NCBI GenBank assembly: GCA_030018915.1
Contig: JASEHE010000004.1
Location: 1 to 40,322 of the forward strand
Length of the DNA stretch: 40,322 nt
Source: Verrucomicrobiota bacterium
Lineage (GTDB): Bacteria; Verrucomicrobiota; Kiritimatiellia; UBA8416; SLMC01
Reading direction: 5' to 3'
Positions 24,807-35,376 of the stretch are shown one piece after another. The first letter of the stretch is position 1. The number at the start of each line of letters is the position of its first letter. Under the pieces are notes generated by a model, which had not been told where the DNA came from, made no database searches, and was given only the letters and a program-made list of their open reading frames with translations. The translations under genes were made by a program, and so were the position numbers.

Positions 24807-27800
24807 TCAACGCCAGACGAAGACGGTGGGATATGTATTGGCGAAGCCGTCGCCATAGGTGTTGAAATAGGCGTTCGACGCCGCGTTCAGCCAGCAGGCC
24901 CAGACCCAGTTGGAAGAACGGGCCACTGTCTCGACCCTCGCTTCGTCCATGAAGCCGACGTAGTCGCAGCCGCCGCCGCTGCCCATGCAGGCATCTCCTC
25001 CGATGTCTTTCGGAGCGTAGGCGATGCCCGTCCCCATGGCCACGCCGTCCTCGTAAATGGCGCCCAGTGAGGACGCCCCGTTCAGAACAATGGCCACATG
25101 ATGCCACGCGCCGTCGTTCAGGTTCGTTCCATACGGCGTCCGCCATGTCCCATCGTGGTACCGAATCTGTGTGCCGCTGGTGGTGATGTCCATGATAAGC
25201 GGACCGGTCACAATATAGGTCAGCCGGGCATAGTTCCATGTTGTTGTGGTCTTCAACCAGTAGGAGAAGGTATAGTTCCGATTGCTGTTCGCGCCGCCGG
25301 CGTGCGCAATGCCGGTGATGTTGATGTCCGAGGAACCGTCGATGAAACTCTGTGCTCCGGCGATCTGCCCGGACACGTTCGCGCAACCGGAATTTATCCC
25401 GCCGAACTGGTTGGTAGTGGAGTCCGGAAACCGCGATGCGGCATTTGTGGTATGCAGATGCCACACTGCCAGGTGGCTGCTCGACCACGTTGCGCCATTC
25501 GTCGTGCAGGGCAACACGCTTGTCGCATCGGCATTCCCCCAATACGCCCAGATGTGGCAGTTGTTCGTGAAGATCGGGACCTGGACCCACACGTATGAGT
25601 TTGTGTTCGTGGCCCAGCTTTCGATCTCGTAGTTCAGCGGGTTCGTCGTCGTGGCGTCCGTGAACCGCAGATCGTACCCGTTGGTTGACGCAAACTGGCT
25701 GTACGAAAACCCGGTCAGGCTCGTTTTGAACACCACCAGCGCCGGGAAGTTCGTCAGCGGTTCGGTTCGGTTGTAGTTGGTGAACGAAATCCGCATCCGG
25801 CGCGCCCACTCGGACATGCCCGAATCGTCGTCCGTGATCGTCCCGACGCCGTTTCTGGATATCACGCCGTTCGTCGCCGAGGTCGCATTCAGGTAGAAGA
25901 ACTCGGACGGCCATTCGTTCAACGTGTCCCCAATCGCCGTCACCGTCACCGTCTTGGTCGTCTCGCCCGCGCTACAGAGGACGAGCCCGTTCGCGGCTGT
26001 ATAGTCGGTCCCGGCGACGGCGGTCCCGTCCGCCGTCGCGTAGACAACCCACACGTTCGTCGCGCTCTGCGCCGACAGGGTTAGAGCGAACGTCAAGTTT
26101 GTCGTGCCGCTGTTCCCTTCCGTGACCGTCGCGTCGCCGATCGTCACGTTCGGCGCCGGCGTCGTGAAGTTCGTGGTGGAATCCGCCCAGTCGATGTGCC
26201 AATCGTTGGTCACGTAACAGCGGTAGTAATACGTCTTGTTCGCCCACAGATTGCTCACCGCGATCGAAAATGCGCCTTCGCTCCGGGGCCCCAGGTTGTT
26301 CGTGTTGCCCCACGACGCCTGATTCGTCCCGCCGTCCGCGTCTCCCCAGAACACATACACCGTGCCCGTGTAGCCGTAAACGAAGTTGCCGTTCAGCGTG
26401 GCGTTCGTGGCCGTCACGCTCGTCGCGCCGGTGTTGGTGATCTGCGGGTCTTCGCTGTACAGCGTTATCGTCGCGCTATTCGGCTGCCGCGCCTCCGCCG
26501 CCACGACACTGGCAATCCGCACCGTCACGGTCTCCGCCGATTCCAAGTCCGAATCGTCTATTCCCGTCAGCACGATCGTTCCGGCCGGGTTTCCGGCCGC
26601 AATCGTGATGCTCGTGGCCGACATCGCGTAGTCCACATTCGACGACGCCGTGCCCTCGAACGAGAAGTTCACCGTCACATTGGACACGGCGGTCACGTCC
26701 AGCCGCGCCGTTACCGTCACGGTCCCGCCGGGCTCCATGAAACTGGACGCGTTCGCGTTCAGCCGCAGCAGCGCCGGCAGCGTAGCGAAGTTCGTGGTGT
26801 CGTTCGCCCAGTCAAAGCCGTACTCGTTCGTGGCGTAACAGCGGTAGTAGTAGGTCCCGCCCGCCAGCACCGTGACCGTTGTCGAGACCCAGCCGGCTTT
26901 CGCGGAGCCGACCGCGCTCGTGTTGGCCCACGAGCCCGGTGTTTCCACGCCGTCGCTCAGCCCCCAGTAGAACGTCACATCCGCCGGCCCGCAGGCGAGA
27001 TACCCGTTGAGCGTCGCTGCGGTCTGCGAGATGCTCGTGGCCATGCGGTTGCTGATCGCCGGCGCGCCGCTGGATCGGAAACTCTTCGCCGGATTGCCCC
27101 AGTCCTCGCCGGTGGAATTGGTTACATAGCAACGATAGTAGTACAGCGTGTTGGAAATCAAGCCGGTGATATTCGTTTCGAACGTCGCCCAGGCGCCGTA
27201 GCCGTTGCCGAGCGACTCCGTGTGCTCCCAACTCCCGGTTCCGGCCGTGCCGTAGTCATTTGTGCCCCAGCACACAAACACGTCCGGATTCGTCCCGCCC
27301 GTGTTCAATATCTCGCCGCGCATGGTCGCGTTGCTCCAGGTGATGCCGGTCGCCGCGAGGTTGCGCACCCGCAGAAGCGACTCCACGGTGGAATAGGAGT
27401 TGAACCACGAATTCGACGCCATGTTCCGGCATTCCGCCCATATCCAGTTCGTGGAGCGTCGGCACCACGAAATGCGCGCCTCGTCTATCAACCCGTCAAA
27501 CTTATACGCTGGGTACCCGGCGCCGCCGCCGCCGAGATAAAGATCCTTGCCGTCCGTGCCGGCCGCAGCCGTAGCGATCGTGGCCGCGTTGGTCCCGTCC
27601 ACAAAGAAAATGCCGTTCGTGCCTTGCCGGGTATAGGCCACGTACTTCCATTCCCAGTCGGGTATGGCCAGCGTACTCAGTTGCCACCCTGCACTATCCC
27701 TGAAACTCAGCGTGTTGTTCACGTTGTCGCGCAAGCCAAATACGAATCCGAGTCCGAGGTTGCAGTAGGTGCCCATAAAGATTTCCCAGTCCGCAAGGGC

Positions 27801-29843
27801 ATGCGACAGAATCAACGCGCTCACGGTGTAGTCGCCGGACAAGGTGAAATCCGCGCTGTCCGCCACCGCCACGTAGTCCACATCGGCGTCAAATTCGTTC
27901 GCCCCGTCCACCAGGCCCGTGGAAACCAACGTCACGCTGCCTTGCGCCTGACCGTGATGACGGTTGGTGGTGGAGTCCAGCGCGTTGGTCTGGGCCATGT
28001 GCCAAACGCCCTTGTAGTAAGTGTCCCACGTGGCGCCATTGGTCGTGCACGCCGGCGGATTGGTCGCGACCGGATTCCCCCAATACGCCCAGATGTGGCA
28101 GTTGTTCGTGAAGACCGGGACCTGGACCCACACGTATGAGTTCGTGTTCGTGGTCCAGTTTTCGACCTCGTAGTTCAGCGCGCTGCTCGTCGTGGCGTCG
28201 GTGAACCGCAGGTCGCCGCCCGCGGAAGAAACGAACTGGGTGTAGCCGAAGCCCGTCAGATTCGCGCCGAGCGTTACCAGAGCCGGAAAGTTGGTCAACG
28301 GCTCGGCGCGATTGTAGTTGGTAAATGAGATCATCATCCGGCAACTGAATCGCGTCATGTCCAGCAGCGTGTTGAAGCTTTCGCTGGACGACGCCCAGGT
28401 TCCGCCGTTCGCATTCTCGGCGTAGAAACGATAGTAATAGACGCCGTTCGGATTGAGGCCGCAGGCCGAGTATGCCATGGCCTCGCCCTGGGTCCGCGCG
28501 CCGAAATCAACCGCGTGGTCCCAGGCGATCGGCGCCGTGCCGCCGTCGTTATCGCCCCAGAACACCCACACAGCCGTTTGGGCCGTGCCGGTGCTGGTCA
28601 ATAGTCCGTTCAGCATGGCGTTCGTGGCCGCCACATTGCTCGCGCCGCTCCCGTTGCACACCACGGGAACAAGGCTCGCGCCGCCATCATACTCCTGGAA
28701 CACCACATTGTACGGCGAAGCGGCCCCTTCCTCCCACGTCAGGCCAATGCGGCCACTCGACATCACTTCATAGCAACTGATCGCGCTGACGATGGGAGTG
28801 GCGTCGGTCTTTACGTTCTGCTCCGCGCCCCAGGTCAGGCCATTGTACTTGCGGCAATATATCTTGTTGTCGTTCTTGTCGTAGAAGAGATAGAGATTGT
28901 CGCTACTGTCCCTGCTCAGGGCCGCCCTGCGGTGAGAAGTCAGTCCGGTGACGCTGTTGGTTATGGTTGACCACGTTCCGGCAAGCCCCGAAGTTCTCAA
29001 GCGATAATGGAGAGACCCGGCGTTATTGACATAGATCAAGTGGAGATTCCTGCAGGAGTCTTGAACCACGCCCCACGGATAATTATAATTGAGGTACCCG
29101 CCCCAGAGATCGCCGGCAACCACTTCATTGTTCGTATTCCACGTATTGCCGGAGGCATCATAGGTGTTGGCGGACAGCTCGTCCTCATAATGGCCATAAA
29201 CAAAAACCATATTGTTTCCACCCAGGGAAAATAAAACTCCGCCATTTCCTCCGGGGAAGTCCTCAAGCACGGAAGAAGAGACAGGATAGTAAGAAATCCA
29301 AGTTCCAATACCGCTTTGATTTGTGCTCAAAGCAGCGGCCATTTTTATCTCTTGCGCCCGAACTCCCACCCAGGGATAATTATTGTCATTTGTGCCAAGC
29401 CCCAGCACTCCCATCGCACATATCAACGACGGATTTACGGTTCTTGTTTGATCGCTCCATGTGACGGCCCCGCTGCTTTCAAGAAATCCCCTTCTGAAGA
29501 ACCCCCTATCCTCCCGTGTATTCGCCGCATAAACGTAGTTCCCCATGAATCTTGTTGTCCACATGCCGTGATTGTTACCTGGCGTATTGGTGAATATGTT
29601 GCCCTGGGAAGCCCAGGTATCACCATCCGCCGAAGAACAGATGACCGCGTTGGAGACGGCGCCGTCATCCTTCCAGAAGCATGTCCAATAGCGGCCGTTC
29701 GCGTATTGACAGTAGCGGGCGGGATATATGCGAAGCGCGTTGGTGGTCGTGCTCGTTCCCACCGTTGAGGCAGCCTCGACGCACCCGGCCAGAACCGCTG
29801 CTACTCCGATCGCCGACCACAGCGCTTTTCCGTAATTGCGCAT
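24807..29843 (-). CDS. Giant secreted modular protein (DUF2341, LamG, Calx-beta, Fn3-like domains), probable lipoprotein
   Basis: This 1678-residue protein starts with a signal sequence ending in the lipobox-like LAGC (Cys21), so it is probably a lipoprotein exposed at the surface; ordinary signal peptidase cleavage is the alternative. Approximate order: a beta-propeller/BNR-like region (30-390), a Fn3-like unit (395-485), DUF2341 (490-600), LamG/concanavalin-type (610-805), two Fn3-like units (820-1020), Calx-beta (1024-1125), a Fn3-like unit (1130-1230), Calx-beta (1233-1340, VTEGNSGTTNLTF), DUF2341 (1346-1450) and LamG (1454-1660). The Fn3-like units share ATLNG, WGDxDGGT and TYYYRCYVTN. 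There is no PEP-CTERM or other sorting tail. Binding to polysaccharide or other cells is the usual idea for such proteins, but no catalytic residues are recognisable. GGGAG precedes the ATG. Confidence 0.85.
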   Translation of the reverse strand: MRNYGKALWSAIGVAAVLAGCVEAASTVGTSTTTNALRIYPARYCQYANGRYWTCFWKDDGAVSNAVICSSADGDTWASQGNIFTNTPGNNHGMWTTRFMGNYVYAANTREDRGFFRRGFLESSGAVTWSDQTRTVNPSLICAMGVLGLGTNDNNYPWVGVRAQEIKMAAALSTNQSGIGTWISYYPVSSSVLEDFPGGNGGVLFSLGGNNMVFVYGHYEDELSANTYDASGNTWNTNNEVVAGDLWGGYLNYNYPWGVVQDSCRNLHLIYVNNAGSLHYRLRTSGLAGTWSTITNSVTGLTSHRRAALSRDSSDNLYLFYDKNDNKIYCRKYNGLTWGAEQNVKTDATPIVSAISCYEVMSSGRIGLTWEEGAASPYNVVFQEYDGGASLVPVVCNGSGASNVAATNAMLNGLLTSTGTAQTAVWVFWGDNDGGTAPIAWDHAVDFGARTQGEAMAYSACGLNPNGVYYYRFYAENANGGTWASSSESFNTLLDMTRFSCRMMISFTNYNRAEPLTNFPALVTLGANLTGFGYTQFVSSAGGDLRFTDATTSSALNYEVENWTTNTNSYVWVQVPVFTNNCHIWAYWGNPVATNPPACTTNGATWDTYYKGVWHMAQTNALDSTTNRHHGQAQGSVTLVSTGLVDGANEFDADVDYVAVADSADFTLSGDYTVSALILSHALADWEIFMGTYCNLGLGFVFGLRDNVNNTLSFRDSAGWQLSTLAIPDWEWKYVAYTRQGTNGIFFVDGTNAATIATAAAGTDGKDLYLGGGGAGYPAYKFDGLIDEARISWCRRSTNWIWAECRNMASNSWFNSYSTVESLLRVRNLAATGITWSNATMRGEILNTGGTNPDVFVCWGTNDYGTAGTGSWEHTESLGNGYGAWATFETNITGLISNTLYYYRCYVTNSTGEDWGNPAKSFRSSGAPAISNRMATSISQTAATLNGYLACGPADVTFYWGLSDGVETPGSWANTSAVGSAKAGWVSTTVTVLAGGTYYYRCYATNEYGFDWANDTTNFATLPALLRLNANASSFMEPGGTVTVTARLDVTAVSNVTVNFSFEGTASSNVDYAMSATSITIAAGNPAGTIVLTGIDDSDLESAETVTVRIASVVAAEARQPNSATITLYSEDPQITNTGATSVTATNATLNGNFVYGYTGTVYVFWGDADGGTNQASWGNTNNLGPRSEGAFSIAVSNLWANKTYYYRCYVTNDWHIDWADSTTNFTTPAPNVTIGDATVTEGNSGTTNLTFALTLSAQSATNVWVVYATADGTAVAGTDYTAANGLVLCSAGETTKTVTVTAIGDTLNEWPSEFFYLNATSATNGVISRNGVGTITDDDSGMSEWARRMRISFTNYNRTEPLTNFPALVVFKTSLTGFSYSQFASTNGYDLRFTDATTTNPLNYEIESWATNTNSYVWVQVPIFTNNCHIWAYWGNADATSVLPCTTNGATWSSSHLAVWHLHTTNAASRFPDSTTNQFGGINSGCANVSGQIAGAQSFIDGSSDINITGIAHAGGANSNRNYTFSYWLKTTTTWNYARLTYIVTGPLIMDITTSGTQIRYHDGTWRTPYGTNLNDGAWHHVAIVLNGASSLGAIYEDGVAMGTGIAYAPKDIGGDACMGSGGGCDYVGFMDEARVETVARSSNWVWACWLNAASNAYFNTYGDGFANTYPTVFVWR
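25536..25670 (-). repeat. DUF2341-encoding repeat, copy B
   Basis: This 135-base stretch of the giant gene is nearly identical to 28077-28211, with about a dozen substitutions and no gaps. It encodes the end of DUF2341 (TNTNSYVWVQVPIFTNNCHI). The match extends at lower identity toward 25810. It indicates internal duplication or gene conversion. Confidence 0.8.
28077..28211 (-). repeat. DUF2341-encoding repeat, copy A
   Basis: Partner of the 25536-25670 repeat in the same gene. The protein segment is TNTNSYVWVQVPVFTNNCHI. Similarity extends toward 28350 across the whole DUF2341 module, so the DUF2341 plus LamG pair seems to have been duplicated with the Fn3/Calx-beta block between the copies. 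Confidence 0.8.
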
Positions 29844-29900
29844 ATTTACTCCCTTCCGCCACGTTGGCGATGTGCTGTCATGTCAACCATTGCGCCTGTT

Positions 29901-29930
29901 GCTATACACGAAATCCGCTTCATCCTGCAA
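29901..29930 (-). promoter_or_regulatory. Weak sigma70-like promoter for the giant surface protein
   Basis: On the minus strand TTGCAG (29925-29930) and TATAGC (29901-29906) are separated by 18 bases in the 87-base gap after tyrS. A TTGACA at 29881-29886 is closer to the gene but has no -10 box at the right distance. Confidence 0.3.
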
Positions 29931-31193
29931 CTACGAAACCTCGACCAGGACAAAAGTTTTTTTGCCCGAGCGAAACACGAGCAGACGGCCGTCCAGAAGG
30001 TCGGAAAGCGCCACCCGCGTCCGTGGCGTTTCCACCCGGCGGTTGTTCAGATAGAGGCCGCGGCTTTCGATCAACCGCCGCGCCTCTCCCTTGCTCGCGC
30101 ACAGACCGCTTGCCGCGGCAACGTCAACCACGGATCGGCCCTCGACCTCCGCCCGCGAGAGCGTCCTTGATGGAACGTCCGCAAAAACACGCAGCAAGTC
30201 CTCGGCGCGCAGCCCTTCCATGGATTCGCCGAACAGGACGGAACTGGCGATCCGGGCTGCCCGCAGCCCGTCCTCGCCGTGGACCAGGCGCGTGACCTCA
30301 TCGGCCAGCCGCCGTTGCGCATCCCGCTTTTCCGGTTGCTCACGGACGCAGGCTTCGAGATCGTGGATAGCCTCAAGAGGCAGGAGCGTGAAAATCTTGA
30401 GCAGCCGGACAACGTCCACGTCCTCGGTCCGCAGGAAGAACTGGTAGAAATCGTAGGGCGGTGTCCGGGCGGCGTCCAGATACACGGCATTGCCCTCGCT
30501 CTTGCCGAGCTTTTGTCCGCTACTGTCGCAGACAAGCGGCAGCGTGAGTCCGTAGGCAACGGCATTCCGCAGCCTGCCGATCAGGTCAATGCCGGCCGTG
30601 ATGTTCCCCCACTGGTCGGCGCCGCCGATCTGCAGAACGCATTGCTCGGCATCGAAGAGCTTCAGAAAGTCGCAGGCCTGCAGGAGCGGGTAGCTGAACT
30701 CGGCGAAACTCATTCCCGCCTCGCCGGCAAGCCGGGCGCGAACGCTTTCCCTGCCCAGCATGGCGCCCATCCGGAAATGCTTGCCCACGTCCCGCAGGAA
30801 CTCGATGAACGCGAAGTTGCCGAGCCAGTCGTGGTTGTCGACGATTCGGGCCGGCGCCGCCGGTTGGCCGAGGAACCGGGAGAGGTTTTCCCGGATTCCC
30901 TCCACGTTGCGCCGCGCCGTTTCGACGTCCGGCAGCGCGCGCTCCGCGGACTTGCCGGACGGATCGCCGATCAGCCCGGTGCCGCCCCCGACCACGGCGA
31001 TAACGCGGTGGCCGCATTGCTGGAAATGCGCCAGCGCCATGATCGTGGCCAGGTTGCCCACCTGCAGGCTCGGCGCCGACGGATCGAACCCGGCATACAG
31101 CGTGACCGGCTTGCGAAGCGCGGTCTCCAGGGCCGGATCGGTCATGGCTTCGAACAGATGCCGAGCCTTCAGAATCTCAATGACGTTATCCAT
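29931..31193 (-). CDS. tyrS: Tyrosine--tRNA ligase
   Basis: This 420-residue class I aminoacyl-tRNA synthetase charges tRNA-Tyr. The N-terminal catalytic domain has YAGFDPSAPSLQVGN (33-47), where the HIGH motif is replaced by QVGN. Other features are GDPSGKSAER, the tyrosine/ATP site QIGGADQWGNITAG (about 188-201) and the signature loop KLGKS (228-232). A C-terminal S4 RNA-binding domain follows (about 350-415, LCASKGEARRLI). ATG 31193 is chosen because the extra 68 residues of the track ORF look non-coding. No Shine-Dalgarno sequence is visible; a GCGGGC-CGT-GCCCGC hairpin lies just upstream. The gene follows rpsA by 106 bases. Confidence 0.95.
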   Translation of the reverse strand: MDNVIEILKARHLFEAMTDPALETALRKPVTLYAGFDPSAPSLQVGNLATIMALAHFQQCGHRVIAVVGGGTGLIGDPSGKSAERALPDVETARRNVEGIRENLSRFLGQPAAPARIVDNHDWLGNFAFIEFLRDVGKHFRMGAMLGRESVRARLAGEAGMSFAEFSYPLLQACDFLKLFDAEQCVLQIGGADQWGNITAGIDLIGRLRNAVAYGLTLPLVCDSSGQKLGKSEGNAVYLDAARTPPYDFYQFFLRTEDVDVVRLLKIFTLLPLEAIHDLEACVREQPEKRDAQRRLADEVTRLVHGEDGLRAARIASSVLFGESMEGLRAEDLLRVFADVPSRTLSRAEVEGRSVVDVAAASGLCASKGEARRLIESRGLYLNNRRVETPRTRVALSDLLDGRLLVFRSGKKTFVLVEVS

Positions 31194-31200
31194 ACACAAC

Positions 31201-31215
31201 GCGGGCCGTGCCCGC
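31201..31215 (-). promoter_or_regulatory. Short GC hairpin immediately upstream of tyrS
   Basis: A perfect 6-bp stem (GCGGGC/GCCCGC) with a 3-nt loop ends about 7 bases before the tyrS ATG and 85 bases after the rpsA stop. It has no T-tract, so a terminator is unlikely. It would sit over the ribosome-binding region of tyrS and might lower translation. Confidence 0.3.
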
Positions 31216-31299
31216 AACCCAACTTTGTGAATTTTGCGCCTCTTGTGGTTTTCCGGTTTGCATGACGGTTCCGCGGGTGTGAGGCGTCGATCATCCTCT

Positions 31300-33105
<1,806 letters not shown>

Positions 33106-33215
33106 GCCTCTAGCCTGACCCCTCGCCGGCCCGCGCGGGCGGAAAGAACCTGCTCAGTCCGACAAGAAGTGTGGGATTGAGGTTGCTCCCTGCCATCCGG
33201 GCAAGTCGGCTTCAT

Positions 33216-33238
33216 CCGGGCAGCAACCTGCTGCCCGG
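33216..33238 (-). promoter_or_regulatory. Perfect 10-bp hairpin in the rpsA leader region
   Basis: CCGGGCAGCA and TGCTGCCCGG flank a 3-base loop, 111 bases before the rpsA start and 167 bases after the stop of the upstream gene. No T-run follows on either strand, so an ordinary intrinsic terminator is doubtful. CATCCGGGCA occurs twice next to it (about 33194 and 33213). It may be a leader structure for S1 control. Confidence 0.4.
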
Positions 33239-33404
33239 CAACGAATCGCAGACGAGCGCCCCGCGTCCGCCCGCAATCCGAGGTTTGTATTGTTCCCCGG
33301 TTTTCGATTGCCGTCGTCGAAGCCCGCCTCACGGGGTAATCGGCGGTCTCCGAACCGCGAAAGCCCGACTCTACGCAAAATCGCGCCGCCCCGCAAGCCA
33401 TAAA

Positions 33405-35216
33405 TCAACGCCTTTGAAGCACGCCTCGGTAGCGGGGATTGTTCGGCTCCAGCTCCGCCAGGCGAGCCAGGGCCCTTCCAGCCAGATTGCCGTCGCGGGT
33501 TGCCGCCGCGCACCGGAGCAGTCCCTGCCACGCGCGGACGTTTTTCGGGTCGAGGGAAACCGCTTGCTCCAATGCCACGACCGCTTCCCGAGGCTTCTGG
33601 AGGTCCGCCAGCGTCATCCCAAGGTTGTGCCAGGCATTGACGTGCGACGGCCAGCGGCTGATCACCCGCTCGAAGCACGCGCGCGCCTCCTCGTAGTCGC
33701 CCGCTTCGGCGTAGAACACGCCGAGATCCGCGAGGTAGTTCGGATAGCGCCGCAGTTCCGCGCGCCGGAGCGACTCCATCTTCTCGAGCGCGTCCTTGAA
33801 CTGCCCCTTGCGCCTGAGATTCCGGGCCTGCGCCCAGGCCACGTTGGCGTCCGTCCGCGCGAGCGACGCATCATAGAGAGCGTGGAGCCGCTCGAACTCC
33901 TCAAAATCGCCGGCGTTGTAGAGAGTGACCAGGTAGTTGCCGACGATCCGTTCCGACGGCGGCGAATGGGTGAAGGCAAATCGGGCCAGGGTGGGCCCGT
34001 CACGCCATTTTCCCGCCTCGACAAACGCTTCCGCGCCCAGCAGCAAGACCAGGGCGAAGCCGACGCCGACGACCCAGCCGGTCCGCCCGGCGGCGGCCCC
34101 GCGCAGAAACCCGACCGCCATAAGAAGGAATCCGACAAGTGGCAGATAGGCAAACCGGACGGCGAAATACTGCATCATCGGCGCCAGATTGGAAACCGGC
34201 AGCAGCGCCAACAGCAGCCAGGCACACCCGAACCACACGCACGCGTCCTGGCGCCGCCGCGCCAGGCGCCAGGCAAGCGTCGCAACGGACAGGCCGATCA
34301 AAAAAGCGCCCGCGATCACCGACAACGAAAAGACGCGGTATCCACCCTTCATGAACGAGTAGTCCGGCAGAAAAGGCGGGATACCCAGCATGACGGCTAG
34401 GTAGCGCCACGCCACGGGAATCATGTCGAGGAGCGTCTGGCCGTAGGTTCCGGACAGCGGCGCCGGGACTTGCGCCACGGCGCGGAGTACGATCGTGCGA
34501 GTCAGCAGGAAAATGGTCAAGACCGCGCCATGCATGGTCAGCCAGGCCGCGAACTGGCGCCATGGCGGACGGGAAGGCAGCGCGAGCGGAAACAGAAAGA
34601 GCAGGAACAGGCCTGCCACGGATTCCTTGGCGTACAGGGCCGCGGCAAAACAGGCCACGCTCAGGACCAGCCCGAACCCGCGCCGATCCGCAGGCCCCGT
34701 CCAGGCATTCCACGCGGCGAGAAACGCCGCCATCGCAAAAGCCGTGGCCATGATGTCGTCCAGCGACTTGGCCCATGGCGCCACCTCGGAGGCCACTGGG
34801 TGAACGGCGAACAACGCGGCGACCAGGAAAGCCAGACCGCGGTGGCAACGGGGAGGCGCTGGAAACGCGAGCAACCGGAACGCGAGCGCGTAGAGGAGCA
34901 GCGCCGCCGCGTAGTGCCAGATCAGGTTCGCGACGTGAAAGAGCAAGGGGTTGGGCGTCCTCGTGATCCAGGTCAGCATCGCGAAGTGCAGCGTCCGCAG
35001 CGGTCGGTAGGGATAGGGCGGCATGGACTTCTGCGCGAGGGCGGACGCAAGGATGTCGGCGACGCGGCCCGGAACGCGTAACGCTTCGTTGTGCTCTATG
35101 TAGTATGCGTCGTCCCAGACAAAATCGAACCCAATCGCCTGGGCCCACACCGCCGCGCAGAATGCGGCCAGCGCAAGCGCCGGCGCCGCCGCCGGATAGC
35201 GTAAAACCCGTCCCAT
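33405..35216 (-). CDS. TMTC-like polytopic membrane protein with C-terminal TPR repeats
   Basis: The 603-residue protein has a GT-C-like membrane part: a first transmembrane segment followed by FDFVWDDAYYIEHNE, whose paired Asp is typical of the catalytic loop in GT-C glycosyltransferases. Further hydrophobic segments extend to about residue 400 (AFLVAALFAVHPVASEVAPW, LLFLFPLAL, LLLALLPVSN). TPR-type repeats make up the C-terminus (about 440-590, LADLGVFYAEAGDYEEARACFERV and AWHNLGMTLADLQKPREAV). This is the layout of the TMTC/DUF1736 family, animal members of which are O-mannosyltransferases. Function in bacteria is poorly known; protein or lipid glycosylation is a guess. ATG 35216 has GGGGAG upstream. 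It is 299 bases upstream of rpsA on the same strand. Confidence 0.8.
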   Translation of the reverse strand: MGRVLRYPAAAPALALAAFCAAVWAQAIGFDFVWDDAYYIEHNEALRVPGRVADILASALAQKSMPPYPYRPLRTLHFAMLTWITRTPNPLLFHVANLIWHYAAALLLYALAFRLLAFPAPPRCHRGLAFLVAALFAVHPVASEVAPWAKSLDDIMATAFAMAAFLAAWNAWTGPADRRGFGLVLSVACFAAALYAKESVAGLFLLFLFPLALPSRPPWRQFAAWLTMHGAVLTIFLLTRTIVLRAVAQVPAPLSGTYGQTLLDMIPVAWRYLAVMLGIPPFLPDYSFMKGGYRVFSLSVIAGAFLIGLSVATLAWRLARRRQDACVWFGCAWLLLALLPVSNLAPMMQYFAVRFAYLPLVGFLLMAVGFLRGAAAGRTGWVVGVGFALVLLLGAEAFVEAGKWRDGPTLARFAFTHSPPSERIVGNYLVTLYNAGDFEEFERLHALYDASLARTDANVAWAQARNLRRKGQFKDALEKMESLRRAELRRYPNYLADLGVFYAEAGDYEEARACFERVISRWPSHVNAWHNLGMTLADLQKPREAVVALEQAVSLDPKNVRAWQGLLRCAAATRDGNLAGRALARLAELEPNNPRYRGVLQRR

Positions 35217-35341
35217 TTGCTCCCCTTTCACGAATCCGATTTCGGAACATTGCAATACTAGGACAAGGAATATATGGAATAATGGAACAATGGGAAGAAA
35301 TCTTTCCGGGAGCCTTGAGCAACGTCTCCACGGAACTAAGG

Positions 35342-35366
35342 CAATCCGCGAGAAACTCGCGGATTG
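35342..35366 (-). terminator. Hairpin after ispG, probable terminator
   Basis: A perfect 11-bp stem, CAATCCGCGAG/CTCGCGGATTG, with an AAA loop (TTT on the minus strand) begins about 11 bases after the ispG stop. The stretch after it on the minus strand (CCTTAGTTCC) has only a weak T content, so termination may be inefficient or need a factor. Confidence 0.5.
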
Positions 35367-35376
35367 ATGATCCCCC

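Noticed and set aside
26196-28139. Plus-strand ORF of 647 aa
   Set aside because: It is the antisense shadow of the giant surface protein gene. Its sequence is Arg/His-rich without domains, and its repeated end just mirrors the DUF2341 repeat.
35342-35366. Perfect hairpin after ispG as a mobile palindrome
   Set aside because: It lacks the GTAACTACTCAG head and CCCGC-N-GCGGG core of the right-end repeats and lies where a terminator is expected.
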